Part shown: positions 1-10,850 of the stretch, piece after piece
Layout of the letters: each line of letters begins with the position of its first letter
Position numbering within the stretch: the stretch's first letter is position 1
Assembly (NCBI RefSeq): GCF_904849725.1
Contig: NC_058518.1
Location: 392,819,581 to 392,883,580 of the forward strand
Origin: Hordeum vulgare subsp. vulgare
Taxonomy: Eukaryota > Streptophyta > Magnoliopsida > Poales > Poaceae
Direction: 5' to 3'
Length of the DNA stretch: 64,000 nucleotides
Made by a program: the position numbers and the translations under genes
Notes under the pieces: generated by a model
The model's database searches: none
What the model was told of the DNA's origin: nothing
What the model saw: only the letters and a program-made list of their open reading frames with translations

Positions 1-312
1 TTTCACATCAATGCCCCGTAATTTTATGTTTTTTTTCTTATTTCATACGTAAAAAGACACCGTAAAAAATATAGTCATCAAAAAAATATTTTATGTCACG
101 TAAAATTACGAACATAAAAATATAGTTTAAAATATACATGAAATGTGATTTTTCTGGTATTATGACCTATATTTTTATTTTTTACATCAAATTTTACGTA
201 ATGAATCAATATTAATGTAACTATTGGTATTCCAAATGTAATTTATTTATCAAACGGTCGTAAGATTACCTGGGTGAAGAATAACTTATTTTGCACCCTG
301 GGTGATGAATAG
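1..312. mobile_element. Right-hand end of a DNA transposon or MITE, cut by the window edge
   Basis: This AT-rich stretch has no open reading frame. It ends with an imperfect inverted motif: CCTGGGTGAAGAATAA at about 269-285 is followed by ACCCTGGGTGATGAATAG ending at 312. Read from the right end it begins CTATTCATCACCCAGGG, which looks like a terminal repeat of a Mutator-like or related nonautonomous element. The other end lies outside the window, so no target duplication can be checked. It sits inside the LTR of element X. Confidence 0.4.
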
Positions 313-1735
313 ACTTTCTATATATATATATAGGATTTTTCAGCGTTGGAATCATGCCAAATGGAGCCACGTGGGCCCCACATGCCATCAGGGCGTGACC
401 TAGGGGCGCCCTGTTGGCTTGTGGACCACAGGTGGCTCCCCTCTGGTGGTTCTTCATTTCAATACTGCTTATTTCCTCTAGAAAAAATATAAAAAAGTTT
501 CACCCGATTCTATAACTTTCATTTTGTGCACAAAAACAACACCATGGTAATTCTGCTGGAAAAAGCGTTACTCCGGGTTAGTTGTAAATATAAAGTGCAT
601 TGATACGTCTCCAACGTATCTATAATTTTATATGGTTTTATGCTATTATCTTGTCAAACTTTGGATGTTTTGCATGCCTTTTATATATTTTTTGGGACTA
701 ACTTATTAACTCAGTGCCAAGTGCGAGTTCTTGTTTTTTCCATGTTTTTGACCCCTTTCAGAGGAGATTTTGAAACGGAGTCCCAACGGAAGAAAATCCC
801 CGAAAATATTTTTTTGGAACGGAAGAAGATCGGGAAGCTTGGGAGCCAAGGCAGGGGAGCCTCAGGGGCCCCACAAGCCCCCACCCCGCAGCCAGGGGGA
901 GGCCGCGCCATCCAGGCTTGTGGGCCCCCTGGACGCCCTTTTCCCTAGGTCTTTCGCCTATATATTCCCATAAATTCCAGAAAAAATCAGGAGATCATCG
1001 AAAGTACTTTTCAGCCGCTGCAAGCTTCTGTCTCCGCAAGATCCCATCTGGGGCACGTTCTGGTGCCCTGCCGGAGGGGGGATTCGGACACAGAGGGCTT
1101 CTCCATCAACACCATGACCTCTCCGATGATGCATGAGTAGTTCACCATAGACCTATGGGTCCATAGTTAGTATCGGTCTACTTGTCTCGGACGTGATGCC
1201 TATATGTGTGATCATTGCCTTAGATATCGTCATGACTTTGCACGGTTCTATCAATTGCTCGGCAGTAATTTGTTCACCCACCATAACACTTGCTATTTTG
1301 AGAGAAGCCTCTAGTGAACACTATGGCCCCCAGGGTCTACTCCACACCATATTTTCAGCCTTACACTTTTTACTTCGTTGCACTTTCCGCCTTCAGATCT
1401 CACTTTGCAAACAATCTTGAAGGGATTGACAACCCCTTTTAAGCATTGGGTGCAAGCTTGTTTGTGTTTGCGCAGGTACTCTAGACTTGACGAGACCCTC
1501 CTTCTGGATCGATACCTTGGTTCTCAAACTGAGGGAAATACTTACTGCTCCTGTGCTGCATCACACTTTCCTCTTCAAGGGAAAAACCAATGCAAGCCCA
1601 GCCTCTGTCAACGTGTCAATTTCTGGCGTTGTTGTCTGTGGGATAGCATGCATCAAAACCATATAAAAGTATTATAAATGTTGGCAAACATGGGATGAAT
1701 ACTTCATAAATTATTGATACATTGCAGATGTATCA
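313..1735 (-). repeat. Element X: 3' LTR in reverse orientation, interrupted by S (601-1648)
   Basis: Read on the minus strand the LTR begins at 1735 with TGATACATCTGCAATGTATC, runs to 1654, and resumes at 600 after the inserted S element. It is followed at 1736 by the reversed polypurine tract. The far end of the LTR is lost in the DNA transposon at 1-312. The family is related to the TGATACGTCTCC-type LTRs of R, F and S. The short palindrome at its start (GATACATctgcaATGTATC) is typical of this group. Confidence 0.65.
601..1648 (+). mobile_element. Element S: single LTR plus primer-site remnant, forward strand
   Basis: The insertion starts with TGATACGTCTCCAACGTATC at 601 and is flanked by TGCAT at 596-600 and 1649-1653. 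The LTR proper seems to end near 1618 (CAACGTGTCA). A degenerate primer-binding site related to the tRNA-Asp type (TGGCGTTGTTGTCTG) follows at 1624-1638. Short ORFs inside it resemble the noncoding LTRs of R, so none is called. It may be a solo LTR with an extended end, or an integrated partial cDNA made of LTR plus primer site. Confidence 0.65.
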
Positions 1736-2088
1736 GCATCCCCAAGCTTAATTCCTACTCGTCCTCGAGTACGTAAATGATAAAAGAAGTAATTTACGAA
1801 GTGTGAATGCTAGCATATGGTAAAAGTTTGATTAATGATAATTCCAATCACTTTTTCTAGCATCATAACCAACGACTTTTTCATAAAAATCATGATGATT
1901 GAGTCGCAATTAGTACACTCATGGTTGAAACAATGCATTCTCTTGAAACTCAACATCGTATGTTCTTAGTCGTCAAAGAATTTCAATGCATCATCAAGTC
2001 TAAATAGGAGCTCCACATACTCAGTTATCATATAGTCTTCTATGATTGCTAATACTCAAAACATATAGGGGCTTAATGTCTCGCCTCC
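1736..2088 (-). mobile_element. Element X internal noncoding region, left part
   Basis: The segment opens with the reversed polypurine tract GCATCCCCAAGCTTAATTCC, as in R and F. The rest is AT-rich with no coding potential. It is broken at 2088 by element A and continues at 50274. Confidence 0.6.
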
Positions 2089-2650
2089 TGTTGGGGATAT
2101 TACCTGATGTATGACCCGGCCTATTGGGTCAGGTTAGGTGCATGGCGATTCAACATTCATGATCAAGATAGGCCTTGCCACAGGATCCAGAAGGCGCGAG
2201 GAGATCTTCAATGGAGAGCCGGCCGGGCCCATGAGCTTGGATGGAGCTTCAAGACCCACGGAGAAGATGAGTCGCCGTGGTCGTTTCCTTGCTTGGGAGA
2301 CACGGCGGTTTAGAGATATGGCATGCCACGATATGGCATGCCGTGTAATGTGGCCTGGACTCTTGTAAAACCTAGGACCTCGACCTATATATAAAGGCGA
2401 GTCCCTAGGGTAGATAGGGTCAAGTTACAATCCATCGAGAGCTAGGTCAGGTGAGTTATACCCTCCTTGTAATCGATCCCACCATCAATATACACAAAGC
2501 AAGACGTAGGCTTTTACCTCCATTGGAGGGGTCGAACCTGGGTAAATCCAAGTCTAGCTTCCGCTCAACCCCTTTGAGTCGCCACTAAGGTGCGATGGCT
2601 CCATCACTAAGTCCTTTTACAAGGACATCTGTCGTGACCAAACCACAACA
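2089..2650 (+). repeat. Element A 5' LTR
   Basis: The LTR is 562 bp, starts TGTTGGGGATATTACC and ends CCACAACA. It contains a TATA box at 2386-2395. Compared with the 3' LTR it has an extra segment of about 10 bp near 2325-2340 (a repeat of ATGGCATGCC). Confidence 0.92.
2386..2395 (+). promoter_or_regulatory. TATA box of element A 5' LTR
   Basis: TATATATAAA follows the conserved CCTAGGACCTCGACC. The same block appears in the A 3' LTR and in both B LTRs, where it reads GTATATAAAGG. It is the likely promoter for the sense gag-pol RNA. Confidence 0.7.
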
Positions 2651-2651
2651 G

Positions 2652-2669
2652 TCGGTGCCCACCGTGGGG
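2652..2669 (+). other. Primer-binding site of element A
   Basis: TCGGTGCCCACCGTGGGG follows the LTR by one base. The B copy reads TTGGTGCCCACCATGGGG, with the canonical leading TGG. I did not assign the tRNA. Confidence 0.65.
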
Positions 2670-2738
2670 CTAGCGCATGGTGGAGTTGAGTTCTCAAAGG
2701 GATCCCTTCCACGGTTTGGGAGCTACCCTGTCGCCCTC

Positions 2739-5102
2739 ATGACTTAGAGCCGTCGGGGAAAGTACTACATCGACAACTCTCAGTGGGGGCCTGACGCCGA
2801 TTCGACCGGATCTGGATACAGGGTCCCCTTCGGCAAGATTCATGTCTTCATCGGCAAGTTGGGGCTCCCGTACCTGAGCCGAACACCTTCACCGACATCG
2901 TCGAGCCGTCCCAGTACGCCCATCCTGCCAAACGTCAGGTCCGTACACACCACACCTTCGTTGGTTTTATGCAAGGAATCGACCTGCCGGATGAATCGGT
3001 GATCCACGAGAGCACCCCTATCAACTCGGACAACGAGTCATCCATTGGCGACACGGATTCGATCTACCCTCTCCACGAAGGGCGGCTTGGGGGTTTTCTT
3101 GAGGCGACAATCTCCGAGGACGTTGAAGGACCCCATCGTCAGGTCGCCATCTACATGGCAGGAGCAGCGACGGCTCAGTCGACCGCAGCTGGCAACAACG
3201 AAGCTAGCGGATCAGGAAAGACTCCAGCTCAAGCCATGGCGGATTTGGTAGCGGAGATGGCTAAACTCACGACAATCACCGGGATGGCGAACAACCAAGA
3301 AGACGTCACCGCCGAGTTAGCAAAGCTGAGGGTGGAGATGGCCAAGATCCAACATGAGGTTGAAGGCGAGGCCGCGAGGATGGCGACCCAACGGGCCCAG
3401 ATCGCCGTGGAGATCGAGCAGCTAAGTGTTCAGGGATGGCGGCTTGAACGAAAACAACGCGCTTCTAATGCGATTCACCAGAGGAGGCATCGCAATCGTC
3501 TGCCAGTCGATCTGAATCCAACTCGACTCTTCAACAATCCTCATACACCTGGGATGGAGCCTAACCAGCCATGGCAAGTTACCCAGCGCATCGACCCGGC
3601 TCAGTCGTTGCCCAACCTACAGGCGCCTCAGCCGGTACCGGTCAGCCGCCACGCTTTCACACGTTGTGGGGTCACTTTTCTAACCCCGTTGATAACGTAC
3701 TTGTGACGACCCGCAACCTAGAGTCTCTTCCCATCCATGGAAACTCTCTGGCTAAGGTAGAGTCAAGGAACGCCATCGAGATGTTGAAAATAGCGGTGGT
3801 CCAACATGCGCAATATTCATATAGCTGCGAGCGGCTGCACTCCACACCTCAAGCAAGTCATACTAGGAGCCGTCATGATGACCCTCCCGCGGTGTCCAGT
3901 AGTGAACGGCGACGACCTCCGCCAATCAACCCGCCCGAGATGCCTGACACCCGGGCTCAGGACCTCATGGATGCAGCACGAGCCGCCCGCCTGACGGAGA
4001 TGGCAGCCACGGCAGGTCAAGGCTATCCGACTTACGTGTCGCCTTCCCCCGCGCAGGCCGAGTCAGGTGGCAGGAACATAGGGACACCATGTTTGTCACC
4101 CGCCCTTCGCAAGGAGCGCATGCCCAAAGATTTTAAAGGTCCGCAAGGTTCCCAATTACACGCCGGATCTCGAGCCAGTGGCGTGGATTGAGAGTTAAGA
4201 GCTTGCGATGGATATGCTTGATGTTAGTGAGGCTGTGTGTACCAAGTACTTTACAATGATGCTTGAAGGGACGACATGTACTTGGCTGAAGAACCTGCCA
4301 CCCAACTCCATCAACACCTGGGTCGAGTTAAAGGAGCATTTTATTCAGAATTTTAGAGGGACCTACAAATGCCCGATGAATATTGTGGACTTACAGCACT
4401 GTGTCCAACGTCCAGACGAGTCGGCCCATCATCGGATGCGGCGGGCTGCAAAGGTAATCCATTCATCTGATGGCATCACGGCGGCTCAGGCCGTGCTGAT
4501 CTTGGAGAAAAATTGTCACTTCCAGCCCTTGGTGTTGAAGCTTGGTGACTCAAGTGAAAGGTGCAGGATATGGGTGAGCTGATGGACACTTTGACTAGGT
4601 ACGCCGAGTCAGACGATACCAAAAATCTGGGGAGGACGATGATAAAACTAGCACCGCCAGGAGAGGGGAATCATCCAGAGGCCAATCTCAGACCCAGGGG
4701 CGAGGCAACTACAACCCCGCGGGTCAAGGGAAGAAAAGGCAGCAAGAAGGCACCACCGATTTCGTCGCCAATACTAACACTGGAAACGGGAACCAGCGTC
4801 AGAAGAAAAGGGGCTTCAGCGGGAAAAAGCCACACAACTATCACGAGATGCTCAAGGGCCCCTGCCCACAACATACCACGACGGAAGGTCCATCCACCCA
4901 TTCTTGGGAAGACTGCTATGTGATGCAGGAGTTTTGTGCCGAGGCGCTCAAGAACGGCCAAGGAGGTAGTCATGGTGGACACCCATATCAGTTCGGGTCG
5001 GGCGGCTCACATAGGAATATGTTTGGTTGTTTTCCTAACCCAGGTCCACAGGGCGGGTCGCAGGCTAACGTTGGGAAGTATCAGGTCCAGAATAGCCAGT
5101 AA
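2739..5102 (+). pseudogene. gag: Element A gag (broken)
   Basis: This is the capsid/nucleocapsid polyprotein region of a Tat-lineage Gypsy element. The probable start at 2739 is followed two codons later by TAG. Open pieces lie at 2969-3706, 3571-4191, 4208-4582, 4561-4923 and 4848-5102 in different frames, so several frameshifts separate them. An N-terminal coiled-coil-like segment rich in Glu/Ala/Lys (about 3240-3460) is followed by the capsid core with the motifs RMPKDFKG, YFTMMLEGT, LKEHFIQNF and VLILEKNC. The basic tail includes CPQHTTTEGPSTHSWEDC, a CX2H...HX3-4C zinc-knuckle-like sequence. B has the matching gag. Confidence 0.85.
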
Positions 5103-5289
5103 TATAATGCGCAGGGCTGTTTTCAGCAGCAACTTCAACAAGGCGGCTCACAGCAGCAGAATGACAATGGCGATTTCCAAAAAAAACCAAGTAGTTGAAC
5201 AGTGGGCAATATCATGTGTTTACCACCAGTACTTGCAAAAGGGACGAAAAGGTCAAACACAGAACCATCAGTGTCACTGAGCCGGCGCT

Positions 5290-6006
5290 CCCCAGGTATC
5301 TCAATTGGTCGGAGTAGCCAATTATCTGGAGCAGGGAGGAACACCCGCCCCGGGGTGACAACCCTGGTGACTTAGCATTGGTCGTGGCGCAACAGGTAGG
5401 GGGCTATACCCTCTCATAGTGCTCATGGATGGAGACAGCAGCATCAACATCTTATACTATGACACTTTTCGAAGAATGAATTTCTCTGAAAGCGAGTTGA
5501 TGTCGTCCTCTACGGTCTTCCACGACATTGTCCCGGGTAAGTCGGCATATCCTGTTGGGCCGATTAAACTTAATGTGTCATTTGGCACCGAGTCTAATTA
5601 GAGGAGCGAGTCTCTCATATTTGAGGTGGTAAAGATCAAAAGCTCTTACCACACGCTTTTTGGTCGGCCGGCTTACGCCCGTTTTATGGCCCGCCCATGT
5701 TATGTCTACCTCAAGCTCAAGATGCGAGGCCCTAAAGGAACCATCACGATCAGTGGAGATCGAAAGATAGCTCAAGAGTGCGAAGAGGGATATGCTGCTT
5801 ATGCTGAGTCGGCCTGTGCAGCTGAGGAACTCAAGTTTCATCACACCAATGTCGACCGAGTAGACATGACCCCGCTCAAGAAGCCCATGATCGATTCAGA
5901 GCCGCCCCTTAAGTTTAAACCGACAAATGATACTAAGCTGGTGGATTTCATGCCCGACGAATCTTCTAAGAAATTCACCCTTGGGATGGGTCTAGATCCC
6001 AAATAG
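5290..6006 (+). pseudogene. pol: Element A protease region (broken)
   Basis: This is a retropepsin-like aspartic protease that would process the polyprotein. The active-site motif reads LMDGDSSINILYYDTF at about 5422-5469. B has DGGSS at this site, as is usual for Tat elements. A TAG at 5599-5601 interrupts the domain where B has a Tyr codon. The conserved tail (MARPCYVYLKLKM, then EELKFHHTNVD) matches B. The frame ends at TAG 6004-6006, which is identical in B, and then continues open into the RT linker. Confidence 0.8.
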
Positions 6007-7476
6007 GAAAGCACGCTCATGAAATTCATTCGTGAGAATTGGGACATCTTTGCATGGAAACCTTCTGACATGCGGGGTGTACCGAGAGAATTGGCTCATC
6101 ACCATATTAACATAGATCCCAAGATGAAGCCAGTTCGGTAATATTTTTGCCGGTTTAACGAAGAAAGGCATAAAGCAATCGGAGAAGAAGTACCCGGCTC
6201 TTAGCCACTGGTTTCATAGTGGAGGTTTTTCACCCAGAGTGGTTGGCCAATCCGGTTTTGGTACTCAAGAAGAATGGCACCTTTCGCATGTGCATTGCCT
6301 ACACCGACCTTAACAAATCTTGCCCGAAATACCCTTTTGCGCTCCCGCATATCGATCAAATCATTGACTCTACAGTGGGTTGCGAGCGGCTGTGTTTTTT
6401 TGGATGTATACTCAGGTTACCACCAGATCAAGACGGCTTTGGAGGATCAGGAGAAGACGTCCTTCACAACTCCCTTTGGTGCCTTTTGTTATGTATCTAT
6501 GTCGTTTGGGCTCAAGAGTGCGGGGGCGACTTATCCGCGCTGCATCCAGAATTGCCTACATAGTCAGATTGGGTGCAGCGTTCATGCCTATGTTGATGAC
6601 ATAGTGGTGAAATCCCAGAAGAAAAAGGCACTCCTGGAGGATCTTAAGGAAACGTTTGACAATTTGCATGTGTACCACATGAAGCTTATCCCGACCAAGT
6701 GTGTCTTCGCTGTTCCTTCAGGGAAGTTATTTGGCTTCTTGGTATCAGAGCGAGGCATTGAGGCTAACCCGGACAAAATCAAGGCGATTACCTCACTTGG
6801 CAAGCCGGCCAATACTAACCAAGTCCAGTGCACGGCGGGTCGTATTGCGGCTCTAAGTCTTTTCATAAGTCTCCTTGGGGAGAAGGCCATCCCCCTATAT
6901 CAGCGGCTCAAGAAAACAGACCATTTTGTCTGGACGGATGCGGCCAATGAAGCCTTTGAGGCCTTGAACAAGCAACTGGCTGAGCCGCCCGTTTTAGCCG
7001 CTCATGTTGACAAAGAGCCTATGCTCCTATACATTGCTACTAACTCTAAGGCAGTAAATGTTGAAGTGGTTGTCGAACGCAAGGAAGAAGGACAGGAATA
7101 TCCGGTCCAAAGGTCGGTGTACTTCGTTAGCGAAGTCTTAACACTCTCCAAACATCGTTATCCACACTGGCACAAGTTGGTTTTGGGGATCTTCATGGCG
7201 AGTCGGAAGCTGAAGCACTACTTCCAGGAGCACCCGATCACGGTAGTCACCTCCAGGCCACTTGGTGACATTATACAAAACCGTGAAGAAACCGGGCGGA
7301 TTGCTAAGTGGGCTATCGAGCTTGGTGGATTTCATCAAGTCTCAGGCATTAGTGAATTTCATCAAAGATTGTACCGAGCTGCAAAATCCGAGAAAACAGA
7401 CCTGAGCACACGTATTGGACTATCCATTTTGACGGGTCTAGGCAGCTGGAAGGCTCGGGGGCTGGCGTGGTACTAA
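6007..7476 (+). pseudogene. pol: Element A reverse transcriptase and RNase H (broken)
   Basis: The RT begins with FIRENWDIFAWKPSDM. Recognisable RT blocks are HPEWLANPVLVLKK, the palm motif DVYSGYHQIK and the catalytic AYVDDIVVKS at about 6587-6616. TAA at 6139-6141, TAG at 6202-6204 and an extra T in the T-run near 6396-6402 break the frame. Downstream comes the Gypsy RNase H and connection: LGEKAIPLY, then an RNase H-like segment ending KLKHYFQEHPITVV. The D-E-D set of that first RNase H is degenerate, as is common in Tat elements. Unlike B, this copy keeps YVDD. Confidence 0.87.
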
Positions 7477-7958
7477 CTTCACCTCAGGGTGACAAGTTTC
7501 GCTACGTCCACCGGCTCATGTTCCCATGTACCAACAATGCGGTAGAGTACGAAGCTTTGCTCCATGGGCTTAGGATCGCCAAAGAGATGAACCTCAGCCG
7601 AGTCAGATGCCTGGGCGACTCAGATCTGGTGGCACAACAAATCTGTGGAACATGGTATTCGAGGGACCCTTTGATGGCGGCTTATAGGCGTGTTGTGTCA
7701 GACGTGGCGGGTCACTTTCATGGTTATCAAGTTGATCATATCGATCGCCGACTCAACGAAGCAACTGATGCTCTTTCACAACTCGGGTTGCAGCGTAAGC
7801 CGGTTCCTACCAATGTCTTTTTGGATATTTTTCATAACCCGTCGGTGAAATTACCTTTTGAGGAGGATATAGCAGTCCCAGACCCTGAGTCTCAACTTGT
7901 GGCGGCACTTCATGCCACTCCGGATTGGGTGGTCCCTTACATGGCATATTTGGCATGA
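7440..7958 (+). pseudogene. pol: Element A second (archaeal-type) RNase H
   Basis: The open segment 7467-7958 carries the blocks SPQGDKFRYVHRLMFP, NNAVEYEALLHGLRIAKE and CLGDSDLVAQQ, followed by VDHIDRRLNEATDALSQL. This pattern is the additional archaeal-type RNase H that Tat-lineage elements carry after the Gypsy RNase H. The first catalytic block is fused out of frame to the end of the preceding segment near 7430-7470, so a frameshift separates them. The open frame ends at TGA 7956-7958 before the integrase. Confidence 0.82.
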
Positions 7959-7989
7959 GGCGAGTTACCTACTGATGAGTTGCTCGCCG

Positions 7990-9183
7990 CCAAATTATCC
8001 GGCGATGCAAATCCATGGTTATACCTAAAGGCGAGTTGCAGAAACGAAGCACTTCTGGAATTTTTCAAAGGTGTGTCTCGTCTGAAGAAGGATGTGTGAT
8101 CCTTAATGAGATCCACGCTAGAGATTGTGGTCATCATGCCGGGTCACGCTCTTTGGTGTCCAAGGCCTTTAGACATGGACTCTACTGGTTAACGGCTCAC
8201 ACAAACGATGAGGACATAGTGCGCAGATGTGACGGATGTCAGAAATTTGGGCATCAGATGCATGTACCGGCTCAGGAATTGTGGATGATCCCAATTACAT
8301 GGCCTTTTGCGGTCTGGGGGCTTGACATGGTTGGTCCCTTCAAAATGTCTTCCAACAAAAAGACTCACGTGCTAGTGGCGGTCGACAAATTTACCAAGTG
8401 GGTTGAAGAAGAGCCGGTCAGTAGTTGCGATGCAGATACGACCGTCAAGTTCCTCGAGAAGTTGATTTTTCGCTTCGGGTATCCTCATAGTATCATTACT
8501 GATAATGGTACTAATCTATCCAAAGGTGCCATGCAAGAATTTTGTGAAAAAGAGCACATCCGGCTTGATGTCTCTCCGGTTGCACACCCCCAATTCAACG
8601 AACATGCGGAGAGGGTGAATCAAGAAATTCTGCGAGGGATCAAGCTCCGACTTATGGTTCCTATGGAACATACCCTTGGATGTTGGGTTGAAGAGCTTCC
8701 TTCTCTTCTGTGGAGCATCGGGGCTACACCTAATAGATCCACTGGTTACACGCCCTTCTTCTTCGTTTACCGAGCTGAGGCGTTGTTACCAAGTGACATA
8801 AGGCACGACTCACCGTGAGTCGCCGCTTATGTTGAGGAAGACAACGACCTAGCGCGTCAAGATTCGTTGGATGCTCTCGAGGACCAACGTGACTTGGGAG
8901 CATCACGGTCGGCGATTTACCAACAGGACTTGTGACGCTATCATAGCCGCCGAGTCAAAAGCCGAGTTTTTCAGGAGCTCCACTTAGTGCTCCGTTTGAT
9001 TCAGGATCATACTGGTATTCATAAGTTATCCCCCTCCCCCTGTGGGAAGGGTCGTTTGTCATCAGCAAGAGTCTTCATAATGGTTCCTACTACCTGGTGG
9101 ATCTTCGTCCAAATAGGCCAACAACAGAGGTTGAAACGACCTGGCCTTGGAACATTGCCCACTTGCGGCCTTATTACACTTAG
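7990..9183 (+). pseudogene. pol: Element A integrase (broken)
   Basis: This DDE integrase would insert the cDNA. It has an HHCC zinc-binding block (HARDCGHHAGSRSL then CDGCQKFGHQ) and a core with WGLDMVGPFK, IITDNGTNL and a Glu in EHAERVNQEI. The core therefore retains D, D and E, although the normally conserved SNGQAER block reads FNEHAER. TGA at 8816-8818 and TGA at 8937-8939 replace CGA codons present in B. The end (WNIAHLRPY) and TAG at 9181-9183 align with B. No chromodomain is present. Confidence 0.85.
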
Positions 9184-9276
9184 AGCTACTGGCTCCTTAG
9201 CATTGTACATAGTTTAGTCATTGTACTCTCTTTCTATATATATATAGCAATAAATTCGGCGCCCACGAACTTCGGG

Positions 9277-9281
9277 GTCTC
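9277..9281. repeat. Target-site duplication of R in A, left copy (GTCTC)
   Basis: GTCTC here and at 30663-30667 brackets element R. Joined across R, the flanks match the uninterrupted B sequence at about 39304-39345 (CACGAACTTCGGGGTC, then GCCGTTTCAGCTT). Confidence 0.85.
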
Positions 9282-10830
9282 TTCTACTTCTTGAGCTTGC
9301 GTTGGTTTTCCCATGAAGAGGAAAGGGTCATGCAGCAAAGTAGAGATAACTATTTCCCTCAGTTTGAGAACCAAGGTATCAATCCAGCAGGAGTATCAAG
9401 ATGAGGCACCAATGAACCTGCGCAAAAACAAACAAACTTGCACCCAACGCGATAAAGGGGTTGTCAATCCCTTCACGATTACTTGCAAGGTGAGATCTGA
9501 TAGTGATAAAAGGTAAATATAAATAAAAATGCAGCAAAGTATTTTTGGTGTTTTTGTATGTAGATCTGAATATATAATGTGTAAAATAGACCCGGGGGCC
9601 ATAGTGTTCACTAGAGGCTTCTCTCATGATAGCAAGTATTACGGTAGGTGAACGAATTACTGTCGAGCAATCGATAGAATCGCGCAAAGTCATGACGATA
9701 TCTAAGGCAATGATCATACATATAGGCATCACGTCCGAAACTAGTAGACCGATACTTTCTGCATCTACTACTATTACTCCACACATCGACCACTATCCAG
9801 CATGCATCTAGTGTATTAAGTTCATAACAAACAAATTAACGCCTTAAGAAAGATGACATGATGTAGAGGGATAAATTCATGCAATATGATATAAACCCCA
9901 TCTTTCTACCCTTGATGGAAACAACATGATGCGTGCCTCGCTACCCCTTCTGTCACTGGGTGAGGTCACCGCACGGTATGAACCCAAAACCAAGCACTTC
10001 TCCCATTGCAAGAATTATAGATCAAGTTGGCCAAACGAAACCCATAACTCGAAGAGAATTACAAGGATATGAAATCATGCATATAAGAAATCAGAGGAGA
10101 CTCAAATAATATTCATAGATAATCTGATCATAAATCCACAATTCATCGGATCTCGACAAACACACCGCAAAAGAAAGTTACATCGGATAGATCTCCATGA
10201 AGATCATGGAGAACTTTGTATTGAAGATCCAAGAGAGAGAAGAAGCCATCTAGCTACTAGCTATAGACCCGAAGGTCTTTGGTGAACTACTCACGCATCA
10301 TCGGAGAGGCAATGGTGTTGATGAAGAAGCTCTCCGTGTCCTAATCCCCCTCCGTCAGGGCACCAGAACGGTTCCCAGATGGGATCTCGCGGAGACAGAA
10401 GCTTGCGGCGGCGGAAAAGTATTTTCGTGGATTTCTTTGTTGGTTTCGGGATTTTAGGGAATTTATAGGCAAAAGAGGTAGGGCAAAGGAGGCAAGGGGG
10501 CCCACGAGCCTGCTAGGCGCCCCCTGGGGCGCGCCTAGGGAGCTCGTGACATCCCACGAGACTCCCTGCCTTGGTTCTCAAGTCTTATGGGTATCTTATG
10601 TTATGGAAAAAAACACCCCGCAGGTTTTATTTCGTTTGGACTCCGTTTAGTATTATTTTCTGAAAAAGGTCAAAAATATGGAAAAAATAGAAACTCGCAC
10701 TAGGCACTCAATTAATTGGTTAGTCCCAAAAATGATATAAAATGGCATATAAATGCATATAAGACATCCCAAGTTGATAATATAATAGCATGGAACAATC
10801 AAAAATTATAGATATGTTGGAGACGTATCA
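9282..10830 (-). repeat. Element R 3' LTR (left copy, minus strand)
   Basis: The LTR is 1549 bp and on the minus strand starts at 10830 (TGATACGTCTCCAACATATC). It contains the unoccupied version of the T insertion site at 9987-9991 (AAACC within CCCAAAACCAAGCAC). The short ORFs inside are not conserved in frame and are not called. Confidence 0.87.
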
Positions 10831-10850
10831 AGCATCCCCAAGATTAAGTC
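10831..10850 (-). other. Element R polypurine tract
   Basis: The minus strand reads CTTAATCTTGGGGATGCT next to the 3' LTR. It is the plus-strand priming site for cDNA synthesis, equivalent to the AAGCTTGGGGATGC tract of F and X. Confidence 0.65.

Noticed and set aside
319..331. TATATATATATA as a promoter
   Set aside because: A short AT microsatellite inside the X LTR. No gene follows in either direction.
2969..9183. Host gene for an RNase H or aspartic protease
   Set aside because: The domain order gag-PR-RT-RNH-RNH-INT between paired LTRs with a target duplication identifies a retrotransposon.
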